Source: Alphaproteobacteria bacterium (GTDB taxonomy: Bacteria > Pseudomonadota > Alphaproteobacteria > ATCC43930 > CGMCC-115725). Taken from it: a stretch of DNA of 15,294 nt. Shown here piece after piece: positions 1-6,620 of the stretch. The DNA lies in NCBI GenBank assembly GCA_005884825.1, contig VAZT01000007.1:1-15294 (forward strand), written 5' to 3'. Position 1 is the stretch's first letter. Each line of letters starts with the position of its first letter. The position numbers and the translations under genes are program-made. The notes under the pieces are model-generated. The model had not been told where the DNA came from. It ran no database searches and saw only the letters and a program-made list of their open reading frames with translations.

Positions 1-198
1 CATGGGGTCCGACGCAACCGGCGCGATATACCCCCCTGGCGCACGCGGCAGCTTGACTCTGTGGGGCGAGGATGAGCATCGCAGCAGCAACTATGCCTGC
101 GAGCGCGCAGCTTTTCATTCGAATAACCTCCAGCGACTCTGGTTCAGCAAGCCAGCAGAAGCGCAAGACGGTCTTCGCGCAACCTAAATTTCTGGCGC

Positions 199-510
199 GT
201 GAGCCTGGCCGCCGCGCGCGAATCGACAGCCCGCATGTTATTGGGAGGAAGAGGGTCAGTTCGAGCGCTGGGACTACCCACTGCTGACACAGGCGACGGC
301 GGTCTGTTCTCCAGGCTCAATGATCTGTTTCTCTGGGATCAGGCTTTGAATACCGAGCGCCTCGTCTCAAAGGCCGCGCTGGAGCGGGCCTTTACCTCCG
401 GCACAAGCAACGACGGCACACCAATTGGCTATGGCTTCGGCTGGTCCACGAATATCTTTCCTTTCTTGAGCCCCGCCGAGCGAGCAGCTGCTGGCGCTCG
501 GCGGCGCTGA
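199..510 (+). pseudogene. C-terminal remnant of a beta-lactamase-family serine hydrolase
   Basis: The reading frame contains a stretch of about 60 residues (about 285-462) that looks like the C-terminal part of class C beta-lactamase-like serine hydrolases (Pfam Beta-lactamase family). Visible pieces are GDGGLFSRLNDLFLWDQAL, then LVSKAALERAFT and GYGFGWSTN, which match the usual order 'GGL.ST..DL..WD.AL ... LVS...L...FT ... YGFGW'. The nucleophile motif SxxK and the Tyr motif, which lie far upstream in this family, are absent. The frame ends soon after GFGW in an unrelated arginine-rich tail, and the usual downstream HGGG-type region is missing. It is therefore a broken fragment, not a working enzyme. 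Bases 1-284 show no credible gene; the short frames there do not resemble anything I recognise and could be further decayed parts of the same gene. The start given is only the first available codon of the frame. Confidence 0.55.
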
Positions 511-674
511 TCTTCGCCACGTCGCGGGATGGGGGTAGCCTCGTCGCCTACTACAATTATCGCGGACCCATCGCACCTGCATCGGAACCACGTGTCATCC
601 GGCCATTCCCGGCCCACGCGTCCGAGCGCATCAGGTCGCGGAAATCCTCTTCAGCGATCGATCGTCAATATTAG
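483..674 (+). other. Unidentified open frame after the hydrolase fragment, probably decayed
   Basis: After the hydrolase-like fragment ends, another frame stays open to a TAG at 672-674 and includes the peptide DGGSLVAYYNYRGPIAPASE. It has no convincing start codon or ribosome binding site and I do not recognise the family. It may be the tail of a different decayed gene, or chance in GC-rich DNA. I see no other feature between the hydrolase shard and the small gene starting at 736, apart from the GTCAA/TTGAC repeats described separately. Confidence 0.2.
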
Positions 675-721
675 GTCGACATTTCTGTCAATACATTGTT
701 GACTGTCATCCTGATGTTGAC
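664..721. promoter_or_regulatory. Cluster of GTCAA/TTGAC half-sites upstream of a small zinc-finger-like gene
   Basis: GTCAATA occurs at 664-670 and again at 687-693. TTGAC occurs at 699-703 and 717-721. The pair 687-691/699-703 forms a 17-bp inverted repeat (5-bp arms GTCAA and TTGAC, 7-bp spacer). The cluster ends 14 bp before the GTG start at 736, where an operator would be expected. No clear -10 box accompanies it. Function is inferred from arrangement only. Confidence 0.3.
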
Positions 722-735
722 GATGGAGGAAGATC

Positions 736-964
736 GTGTCAGAGGTGGAAGCTGCCAAAGTCGCCAAGCGGCTATATCGCTGCTCTTTCTGCGGGAAAGC
801 GCAAACGGAGGTGGGGACACTCGTTTCTCAACGGCGCATTCGAGAGGGTTGACGATGCCATGCAGGACATCGTCGATATCCTCCGCGAACGCGAGGTAAG
901 TTGGGCGATGATCGGGCAGGCTCTTGCCGTGTCGCGGCAGGCGGCATGGAAGCGGTTTGGATGA
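736..964 (+). pseudogene. Small ClpX-type zinc-finger/HTH-like gene, frameshifted
   Basis: A GTG start at 736 is preceded by a strong ribosome binding site GGAGGA (725-730, 5-nt spacer). The first frame encodes VSEVEAAKVAKRLYRCSFCG followed by KAQTEVGTLVSQ and stops at 850-852. RCSFCGKAQ.EV closely resembles the first half of the ClpX N-terminal C4 zinc finger (CSFCGKSQ.EV..LI); the second CxxC pair is absent. Another frame, from about 848 to the TGA at 962-964, continues as DDAMQDIVDILREREVSWAM and then IGQALAVSRQAAWKRFG, which looks like a helix-turn-helix of the 'SWAEIG.ALGVSRQAA..RF' kind. The two pieces abut in different frames, so the simplest reading is one small DNA-binding protein broken by a frameshift. 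Alternatively the short first product is functional. Moderate confidence in the motifs, lower in the joined gene. Confidence 0.45.
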
Positions 965-1056
965 GATAATCGGCTCGCAGCGCGGGCGACATTTCCAACT
1001 GAGCCACTACCCAACAGATGTTGCGCATGCGAGCCATCCGGCGCTATGCATAACCC

Positions 1057-1446
1057 GTGTCCCGCGATTTTGGCCTTCATCGCACTCCCGCCGACGTTCT
1101 CGAATATGAGATCGTCCAGGAGCGGGCCGCTGCGCTCGGGCGGATGGGGCGAGCGCTGGAAGCGGCTCTCGCCAAGCTGCGGGAGTTCGATGCCGCCCAT
1201 CCGCGCGCGGGCGCGCCGGCCTCGGCGCAGCAGGCACGGCGTACCCTGGTGATGGAAGCCGGCCACGCGCTCTGGATGTTCGTGGTGCAGCGGGAGGCGT
1301 GTGGGTTGCGCGACAGCCGCACCGTCATGCGCAACTATGATGTGCCGGGCGAGGTGCAGCAGCGCATGGAACCGCCTTTTGGGCGCGGGCTAGGTGAAAA
1401 TGACCAAGCGAGTTCACGACCGCGCCGCACCGTCTACCGAGGTTGA
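1057..1446 (+). CDS. DUF6665-like small protein
   Basis: This 129-residue product has a well-conserved-looking core: VLEYEIVQERAAALGRMGRA near residues 14-33, a following helix rich in Ala/Leu, then LWMFVVQREACGLRDSRTVM (about residues 72-91) and a short VPGEVQQRM. From memory this pattern (EYEI..E.A.ALGR.G..LE.AL ... VVQREA.GLRD...V ... VP.EV..RM) matches small alphaproteobacterial proteins of the DUF6665 family, whose function is unknown. It is predicted helical and soluble, with no signal peptide. The GTG at 1057 lies two codons after an in-frame TAA (1051-1053), so the protein cannot start further upstream. No good ribosome binding site precedes it, and the N-terminus may be shortened relative to the family. 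The last about 20 residues are polar and unlike the rest. It sits between decayed DNA and the ispH promoter. Confidence 0.5.
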   Translation: MSRDFGLHRTPADVLEYEIVQERAAALGRMGRALEAALAKLREFDAAHPRAGAPASAQQARRTLVMEAGHALWMFVVQREACGLRDSRTVMRNYDVPGEVQQRMEPPFGRGLGENDQASSRPRRTVYRG

Positions 1447-1560
1447 ACCGCCTCAGCGCGAGTCGAAGGCGAGACTTCGCTGTAGATTAGCTGCAGGTAC
1501 AGCCACACGACTGGCAACCCATTCGCACCTGCGCACTAGCACTGCATGCGCCTGCGGATT

Positions 1561-1589
1561 GTGTCAGGGACGTTGCGCGTTCATATAAT
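1561..1589 (+). promoter_or_regulatory. Predicted sigma70 promoter of ispH-hpnH
   Basis: A perfect TATAAT lies at 1584-1589. With a 17-bp spacer the -35 position is GTGTCA (1561-1566, 4 of 6 matches to TTGACA). Transcription would begin near 1595-1597, leaving a leader of about 60 nt before the ATG at 1655. This placement argues against the alternative upstream ATG at 1595 being the start of ispH. No hairpin or riboswitch is evident in the leader. Confidence 0.5.
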
Positions 1590-1654
1590 GGCCTATGCGG
1601 GTACGGGCCGAGTTCCGGTCCGGCCTGCTCGCGGCGCGGCAACGAGGCGATGTC

Positions 1655-2587
1655 ATGCGGGTGGTGCTAGCCCAGCCACGAGGCTTCTGCGCGGGGGTCG
1701 AACGGGCCATCGAGATCGTCGAGCGCGCGCTCGAAAAATACGGCCCGCCGATCTATGTGCGCCACGAAATCGTGCACAATCGCCACGTCGTCGAACGCTT
1801 GCGCGCCAAGGGTGCTCGTTTCGTCGACGAGATCGACGAAATCCCGAAGGGCGCCGTCACGATTTTCAGCGCGCATGGGGTCGCCAGTGCGATCGAGGAA
1901 CGCGCGACCGACCGCGGGCTTCCGGTCATCGACGCGACTTGCCCGCTGGTCTCTAAAGTGCACATAGAGGGCCAGCGCTATGCCAATCAGGGCCGTGAGA
2001 TCATCTTGATCGGACATGCCGGACACCCGGAAATCGTCGGCACGATGGGGCGAATCGACGGGCGCGTGCATCTGATCTCGACGCCGGAAGAGGTCATGCG
2101 TCTCGAGGTCGCCGACCCGGACAAGCTGGCCTTCATCACCCAGACCACCCTCAGCGTCGATGATACGCGCGCCGTCATCGAAGCGCTCAAGGCCCGCTTT
2201 CCGACGATCGTCGGCCCTGACACCAAGGACATCTGCTACGCAACGCAAAATCGCCAGAGAGCGGCGCGGGAACTCGCAAAGATTGTCGATGTGGTGTTGG
2301 TTGTCGGCGCGCCAAACAGCTCGAATTCGAACCGGCTGCGGGAGATCGCGGCGGAAAGCGGGATCCCCAGCTATCTGATCGAAGACGCTCGCGCACTCGA
2401 CCCGAGCTGGATCGAAGATGTCACAACCGTTGGCATCACCGCCGGTGCGTCGGCCCCGGCGGAACTCGTCGAGGAGGTGATCAACAGGCTGCGCGAGCTG
2501 ACGCAAGTCGAGCTCTCAGTGCTGCCCGGCGTCACCGAAAACGTCCGATTCCGAATGCCTTCGCAACTTGCCGACGTCGCCGGCTGA
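1655..2587 (+). CDS. ispH: 4-hydroxy-3-methylbut-2-enyl diphosphate reductase IspH
   Basis: IspH catalyses the last step of the MEP pathway, reducing HMBPP to IPP and DMAPP with a [4Fe-4S] cluster in the cytoplasm. From the ATG at 1655 the protein is 310 residues, normal for the family. The three cluster cysteines are visible: C12 (RGFCAGV), C96 (DATCPLV) and C194 ([10 protein letters not shown]). Substrate-binding residues are also present: H41 (EIVHN), H74 (SAHGV), H124 and E126 (IGHAGHPE), T164 in TQTTLS, and SSNSNR (222-227). An ATG 60 bp upstream is in frame, but 1655 is preferred: GAGG (1644-1647) sits 7 nt before it, the protein then begins at the conserved [15 protein letters not shown], and the predicted transcript starts near 1595. 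Its stop is 39 bp before hpnH, so the two genes probably form an operon, linking isoprenoid supply to hopanoid side-chain extension. Confidence 0.96.
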   Translation: MRVVLAQPRGFCAGVERAIEIVERALEKYGPPIYVRHEIVHNRHVVERLRAKGARFVDEIDEIPKGAVTIFSAHGVASAIEERATDRGLPVIDATCPLVSKVHIEGQRYANQGREIILIGHAGHPEIVGTMGRIDGRVHLISTPEEVMRLEVADPDKLAFITQTTLSVDDTRAVIEALKARFPTIVGPDTKDICYATQNRQRAARELAKIVDVVLVVGAPNSSNSNRLREIAAESGIPSYLIEDARALDPSWIEDVTTVGITAGASAPAELVEEVINRLRELTQVELSVLPGVTENVRFRMPSQLADVAG

Positions 2588-2626
2588 GGTCGGCTCCCGC
2601 TACAATTCTGGTGAAGAGGTTTCGCC

Positions 2627-3772
2627 GTGCCAATTCCGCTGCGCCAAACGATTCGGGTCGGCGCCTATGTTGTCGCTCAGCACCTCAAGGGCGTGCAGCG
2701 CTATCCGCTGGTTCTGATGCTCGAGCCGCTGTTCCGCTGCAACCTCGCCTGCGCCGGTTGCGGTAAGATCGATTACCCGGACGCCATCCTCAATCAGCGC
2801 CTCAGCGTCGAGGAGTGTGTCGCGGCGGCGGATGAATGCGGCGCGCCGATGGTGGTTATCGCGGGTGGCGAGCCCTTGCTGCACCGCGAGATCGACGAGA
2901 TCACCCGGCGCATGGTCGCAAAAAAGAAGTTCGTCTATCTCTGCACGAACGCGCTGCTGCTCGACAAAAAGATCGATCTGTTCGAGCCGAGTCCCTACTT
3001 TGCCTGGACGATCCACCTCGACGGTGACCGCGAGGATCACGACCATACGGTGTGCCAGAGCGGGGTTTACGATCGCGCCGTCGCGGCGATCAAGCTGGCA
3101 AAGGCCCGCGGGTTTCGGGTCAATATCAATTCGACCCTGTTCGATACCGCCGACCCGGAGCGCATCGCTCGCTTCTTCGACGATGTCATGGACATCGGGA
3201 TCGATGGTATAACCGTGTCACCCGGATATGCCTACGAGCGGGCGCCGGATCAGGAACATTTCCTCAATCGGCGCCGCACCAAGGAATTGTTCCGCGAAAT
3301 CTTCAAGCGCGATCCGCGGCGCCGCTGGTCATTCAATCAGTCGAGCCTGTTTCTCGATTTCCTGGCCGGCAACCAATCCTATCATTGCACTCCATGGGGC
3401 AATCCGACCCGAAATTATTTCGGCTGGCAGCGCCCCTGCTATCTGCTGGGCGAGGGCTACGCGAAGACATTCAAGGAGTTGATGGAGGAAACCGACTGGG
3501 ACGCCTACGGCACCGGCAATTACGAGAAATGCGCCAATTGCATGGTGCATAGCGGATACGAGGCGACTGCCGTCATGGATTCGGTGAAGCACCCGGTGAA
3601 AGCGGCGGCGGTGGCGCTCCGCGGCTTTCGCACCGAGGGCGAGATGGCGCCGGAAATTCCGATAGACCGGCAAAGGCCGGCTGAATACGTCTTCTCCCGC
3701 CACGTCGAGGAGGCGATTGCGCGGCTAGAAAGCCGCGGCCAGCCCGCGGAGAGCGTGGGCGGGTCCGGCTAG
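2627..3772 (+). CDS. hpnH: Adenosylhopane synthase HpnH (radical SAM)
   Basis: HpnH is a radical SAM enzyme that adds the 5'-deoxyadenosyl radical to diploptene, giving adenosylhopane, the first step of the C35 hopanoid side chain. The 381-residue protein has the cluster motif CNLACAGC (C38, C42, C45), the SAM-binding GGEP (80-83) and the family's C-terminal domain with further cysteines (HCTPWGNP, PCYLLGEGY, CANCMVHSGYEA). Length and motif order are typical. The start is GTG at 2627, with GAAGAGG at 2613-2619 and a 7-nt spacer; the N-terminus MPIPLRQTIRVGAYVVAQHL is characteristic of the family. It follows ispH by 39 bp on the same strand. Its 3' end overlaps the convergent hpnG by 48 bp, so the last residues (Gly/Ser/Pro-rich) are encoded opposite the end of hpnG. 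No terminator is visible at this junction. Confidence 0.96.
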   Translation: MPIPLRQTIRVGAYVVAQHLKGVQRYPLVLMLEPLFRCNLACAGCGKIDYPDAILNQRLSVEECVAAADECGAPMVVIAGGEPLLHREIDEITRRMVAKKKFVYLCTNALLLDKKIDLFEPSPYFAWTIHLDGDREDHDHTVCQSGVYDRAVAAIKLAKARGFRVNINSTLFDTADPERIARFFDDVMDIGIDGITVSPGYAYERAPDQEHFLNRRRTKELFREIFKRDPRRRWSFNQSSLFLDFLAGNQSYHCTPWGNPTRNYFGWQRPCYLLGEGYAKTFKELMEETDWDAYGTGNYEKCANCMVHSGYEATAVMDSVKHPVKAAAVALRGFRTEGEMAPEIPIDRQRPAEYVFSRHVEEAIARLESRGQPAESVGGSG

Positions 3773-4399
3773 CGCCGACAAAGCCATCCGGGTTTCCCGG
3801 GCCAGCCCGATCAAGGTCGCGATCTGCCGCGGGCGGCGCAGGACCGACCCGAGGACGCGAGCGAGGTTCGGGGTGCCGGCCTCCGACAGCGGGATCAGCG
3901 CAGCCGGAGGGAGTTCCCGGCAGGCGGTATCGGCAATCGTCCGGGCGACGAGAAAGGGGATGCCGGCCTGCGACGCGATGCGGGCGACGACATCGCTTTC
4001 GAGATCGACGGCAAGGGCACCGGTGTCACGCCAAGCGCGGCTTTTTTCTGCCTCAGTCGCAAGGATTGCTCCGGCGCCGAACACGGCGCCTTCGAATGCA
4101 CCGATTTCCTGGGCAAGAGCGGCAACGCGGGCTTGGAAAGACCCCGCGGTCGTCCAGCGATGGTCGGCCGACACGACTTCGGCCGAGATGACCACGTCAC
4201 CCGGCCGCAAGTGCGGTGCCAGAGCGCCCGCAATGCCGAAGCTCATCAAACAATTTGCGCCCTGGACCGCGTTCTCGACCAGAGCGGCCGTGCGTTCCCG
4301 GTCCCCCGCGCCGATTACGACGGGAAATCCCGCTGCCCGCGCGATCTTTGCTTCGGCAGCGAGGCCGGAGGTGCAGAGCACCGTCGCCAATCGGTGCAT
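3725..4399 (-). CDS. hpnG: Adenosylhopane nucleosidase HpnG
   Basis: HpnG is a nucleoside-phosphorylase-superfamily enzyme that releases adenine from adenosylhopane, yielding the ribosyl/phosphoribosyl-hopane precursor of bacteriohopanetetrol. The 224-residue protein shows an early E16 in SGLAAEAKIA, the nucleosidase glycine motif FGIAGAL (54-60), PGDVV (67-71), the AVDLES motif (130-135) corresponding to the 'DMES' substrate-binding segment, and VARTIADTACRELPPAAL (151-168) with the likely catalytic Asp157. I chose ATG 4399, preceded by GGAAGG; an open frame reaches 4510, but the extra 37 residues are unlike the family and the typical N-terminus begins with a short beta strand as at MHRLATVLC. 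It is the last gene of the minus-strand hopanoid run, 226 bp after shc, and overlaps convergent hpnH by 48 bp. Confidence 0.9.
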   Translation of the reverse strand: MHRLATVLCTSGLAAEAKIARAAGFPVVIGAGDRERTAALVENAVQGANCLMSFGIAGALAPHLRPGDVVISAEVVSADHRWTTAGSFQARVAALAQEIGAFEGAVFGAGAILATEAEKSRAWRDTGALAVDLESDVVARIASQAGIPFLVARTIADTACRELPPAALIPLSEAGTPNLARVLGSVLRRPRQIATLIGLARETRMALSALAGPAHALRGLAAAF

Positions 4400-4547
4400 C
4401 CGCACCTTCCCAAATAGCCATAACTCAAACGCCGGTCTTTCGGACCGCATCCGGACCGGTCTGACGTCCGATCCTCGCCTAATGGTTGACGACATCGAGT
4501 CTGGAGGCAAGCGTCACGGTATCGCAGCTCGGGCCGCCGCCGCATCG

Positions 4548-4582
4548 GGCGAAACCCCTAGCCGCCCACAGGGCGTTTCGCC
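4548..4582. promoter_or_regulatory. Inverted repeat in the shc-hpnG intergenic gap
   Basis: GGCGAAAC (4548-4555) pairs perfectly with GTTTCGCC (4575-4582). Inside it, CCC (4556-4558) can pair with GGG (4571-4573), leaving one bulged C and a 12-nt loop. It lies 43 bp after the shc stop in the direction of transcription, within the 226-bp gap. No T-run follows on either strand, so a classical intrinsic terminator is not supported. It could be an mRNA processing or stabilising hairpin. Nothing else is evident in the gap. Confidence 0.35.
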
Positions 4583-4625
4583 ATGGACAAAAGGACGCGG
4601 CCCAGCTCATTCGCCCCACCCTCCT

Positions 4626-6584
4626 TCAAATGCCGAACGGAACCTGCCGCGAGTTGCCCCGCGACAAACGACGAAACCGGGCAAGAGCCCAGAGCGGGAA
4701 AAAGGCGCGGTAGCCGTGATAACGCAAGTAGAAAACCCGCGGGAAACCGACCGCGGTGTACCAGGGCTCGTCCCAGTTGCCGTCTTCGTCCTGGCTTTCG
4801 ACCAAATACGCGATCCCGCGAGCGACTGCCGGATTGCCAACCTCTCCGGCGGCCATCAAGGCGAGCAGCGCCCAGGCAGTCTGCGACGAGGTGCTGTAGG
4901 GCGCTTCGCCGTGGGGTCCTCCCGTCCAGTAAGATTCGCCGCCCTCTCCCCAGCCGCCGTCTTTGTGCTGCCGAGCGACGAGCCAGTCGACTGCGCGCCG
5001 CACTTCGGGCGAATCCGCCGGCAGGCCGGCGCTGTTGAACGCGGTGAGCACCGACCAGGTCCCATAGATATAATTGGTCCCCCACCGGCCGAACCAGCTG
5101 CCGTCGGGTTCCTGCTCGGCTCGCAGGTAATCTATTGCAGCAGCTACCGCCGGGTGATCGCGGCCGTAGCCGATTTGGGTCAGGAAGCTCAGGCAACGGC
5201 CGCTGACGTCGGCCGTCGGAGGGTCCAGCAGCGCGCCGTGGTCCGCGAAGGGGATATGGTTCAGATAAAAGTGTGTGTTGTCCGCGTCAAAGGATCCCCA
5301 TCCGCCGCCCCGGCTTTGCATGCCGATCACCCATTCGGCCGCTCGGTCTATCGCTACCCGATAACGCGACGAGCCGAACCGATCGAGGGCGAGAGCGACC
5401 GCCGCCGTGTCGTCGAGATCGGGGTAGTAGGGGTTCTCGAATTGGAATGCCCAGCCGCCAGGCCGCAGGCCGGGGCGGGCTGACGCCCAATCGCCGACGA
5501 CTTCGAGCACCTGCTTTGTTTCGAGCCAGTCGAGCGCCCGCCTTATCGTCGCTTCCAGGCGAATGTCTTCGACCTCCATCAGCGCATGGCAGGCAAGGGC
5601 GGTGTCCCAGACCGGGGACAAGCAGGGTTGGCAATAGCTGCGCTCGCCATCGAGTACCAGCAGCTTGCGAAGGGAGGCCAGAGCCGACGCGTAGCCGGGG
5701 TGATCGGGCGCGTAACCCAAACAGTCGAACATCATGGCGGAGTTGGCTATCGCTGGAAAGATGCCTCCAAGGCCATCTTCGCCGTTGAGGCGCTCGGTGA
5801 CAAAGGCGACGGCTTTGTCGATCGCACGCCGCCGCGCATCGGCCGGAAAAAACGGCTCGGCGACCCGCAACAGGCGGTCGAGCATCCCGAAGGCTACGGA
5901 GAGCGGCGAGGAGGTCGGACCGCCGATCCAATCCCGCACCGCTTCCGGCGGCTCCAGAAAAAGCTCGCGGACGGTGATGCCGAGCGGGTTGCGGGCCCGC
6001 GGGCGCAGGGCCATCAGGACGAGCAGCGGCACGAGAACCGTGCGTGACCAGTAGGAAACTTTGGCGATGTGGAAGGGCGACCAGTTCGGAAGGAGCATGA
6101 TCTCGACCGGCATAACCGGGACCGCCCGCCACGGAACCTCGCCGAACAATGCGAGCAGAATGCGTGTGAATACGTTGCAGCGCCGGGCGCCACCGCCGGC
6201 CAGGATCGCCGCCCGGGCCCGTGCCATATGCGGCGCGTCGACCGGATCGCCAGCCGCCTTGAGCGCGAAATAGGCCTTGACCGAAGCGCTGATATCGAGT
6301 GCGCCCCCGTGGAACAGCGGCCATCCCCCGTCCGCGCCTTGAGTTGCGCGAATATACTTGGCGATCCGCGCTTGCAATTCCGGCTCAACGCGGCCGAAAT
6401 AGTGCTGGAGCAGGATGAACTCCGACGGGATCGTCACATCGGCTTCCAGCTCGAAGACCCAGTGTCCGTCCGGGTGTTGCAAGGCGACGAGAGACTCGCT
6501 GGCTTGCGCGATCGCCTCGTCTAGACGCGTCGCGTCGACGCGACGGCGCAGCATCGCTACTTCTTTTGTGTTTATGTCATTCAT
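4626..6584 (-). CDS. shc: Squalene-hopene cyclase
   Basis: This membrane-associated cyclase converts squalene to hopene and hopanol without oxygen. From ATG 6584 the product is 652 residues, normal for bacterial SHC. The protonating DxDD motif is present as DLDDTA (residues 389-394). Many QW-type repeats are visible along the protein: QHPDGHW, QGADGGW, NGEDGLGGI, GLRPGGWAF, QSRGGGWGSFD, QEPDGSWFGRWG, QHKDGGWGEG and QDEDGNW. The C-terminal block PWYTAVGFPRVFYLRYHGYR is typical. The frame also extends to a TTG at 6611, only 9 bp after hpnE, and another ATG (6554) has AAAGAAG in front of it. No start has an ideal ribosome binding site, so the N-terminus is uncertain by up to about 20 residues. 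It follows hpnE closely and is probably co-transcribed with the squalene genes. Confidence 0.95.
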   Translation of the reverse strand: MNDINTKEVAMLRRRVDATRLDEAIAQASESLVALQHPDGHWVFELEADVTIPSEFILLQHYFGRVEPELQARIAKYIRATQGADGGWPLFHGGALDISASVKAYFALKAAGDPVDAPHMARARAAILAGGGARRCNVFTRILLALFGEVPWRAVPVMPVEIMLLPNWSPFHIAKVSYWSRTVLVPLLVLMALRPRARNPLGITVRELFLEPPEAVRDWIGGPTSSPLSVAFGMLDRLLRVAEPFFPADARRRAIDKAVAFVTERLNGEDGLGGIFPAIANSAMMFDCLGYAPDHPGYASALASLRKLLVLDGERSYCQPCLSPVWDTALACHALMEVEDIRLEATIRRALDWLETKQVLEVVGDWASARPGLRPGGWAFQFENPYYPDLDDTAAVALALDRFGSSRYRVAIDRAAEWVIGMQSRGGGWGSFDADNTHFYLNHIPFADHGALLDPPTADVSGRCLSFLTQIGYGRDHPAVAAAIDYLRAEQEPDGSWFGRWGTNYIYGTWSVLTAFNSAGLPADSPEVRRAVDWLVARQHKDGGWGEGGESYWTGGPHGEAPYSTSSQTAWALLALMAAGEVGNPAVARGIAYLVESQDEDGNWDEPWYTAVGFPRVFYLRYHGYRAFFPLWALARFRRLSRGNSRQVPFGI

Positions 6585-6620
6585 GGAAGGGCGCGGTGCG
6601 TTCTTGTTCAATTTCCGTGG

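Noticed and set aside
1464..1479. Hairpin CGAAG-GCGAGA-CTTCG after the DUF6665-like gene as a terminator
   Set aside because: The stem is only 5 bp and no T-run follows on either strand.
1595..1654. Upstream in-frame ATG as the start of ispH
   Set aside because: It coincides with the predicted transcription start, lacks a ribosome binding site and adds 20 residues not typical of IspH.
1667..2506. Minus-strand open frame of 279 codons
   Set aside because: It is antisense to ispH, which carries all catalytic residues. The antisense product has no recognisable motif.
3873..5483. Plus-strand open frame of 536 codons
   Set aside because: It lies antisense to hpnG and shc, is rich in Arg/Ala/Pro/Ser, shows no family resemblance and reflects high GC codon bias of the real genes.
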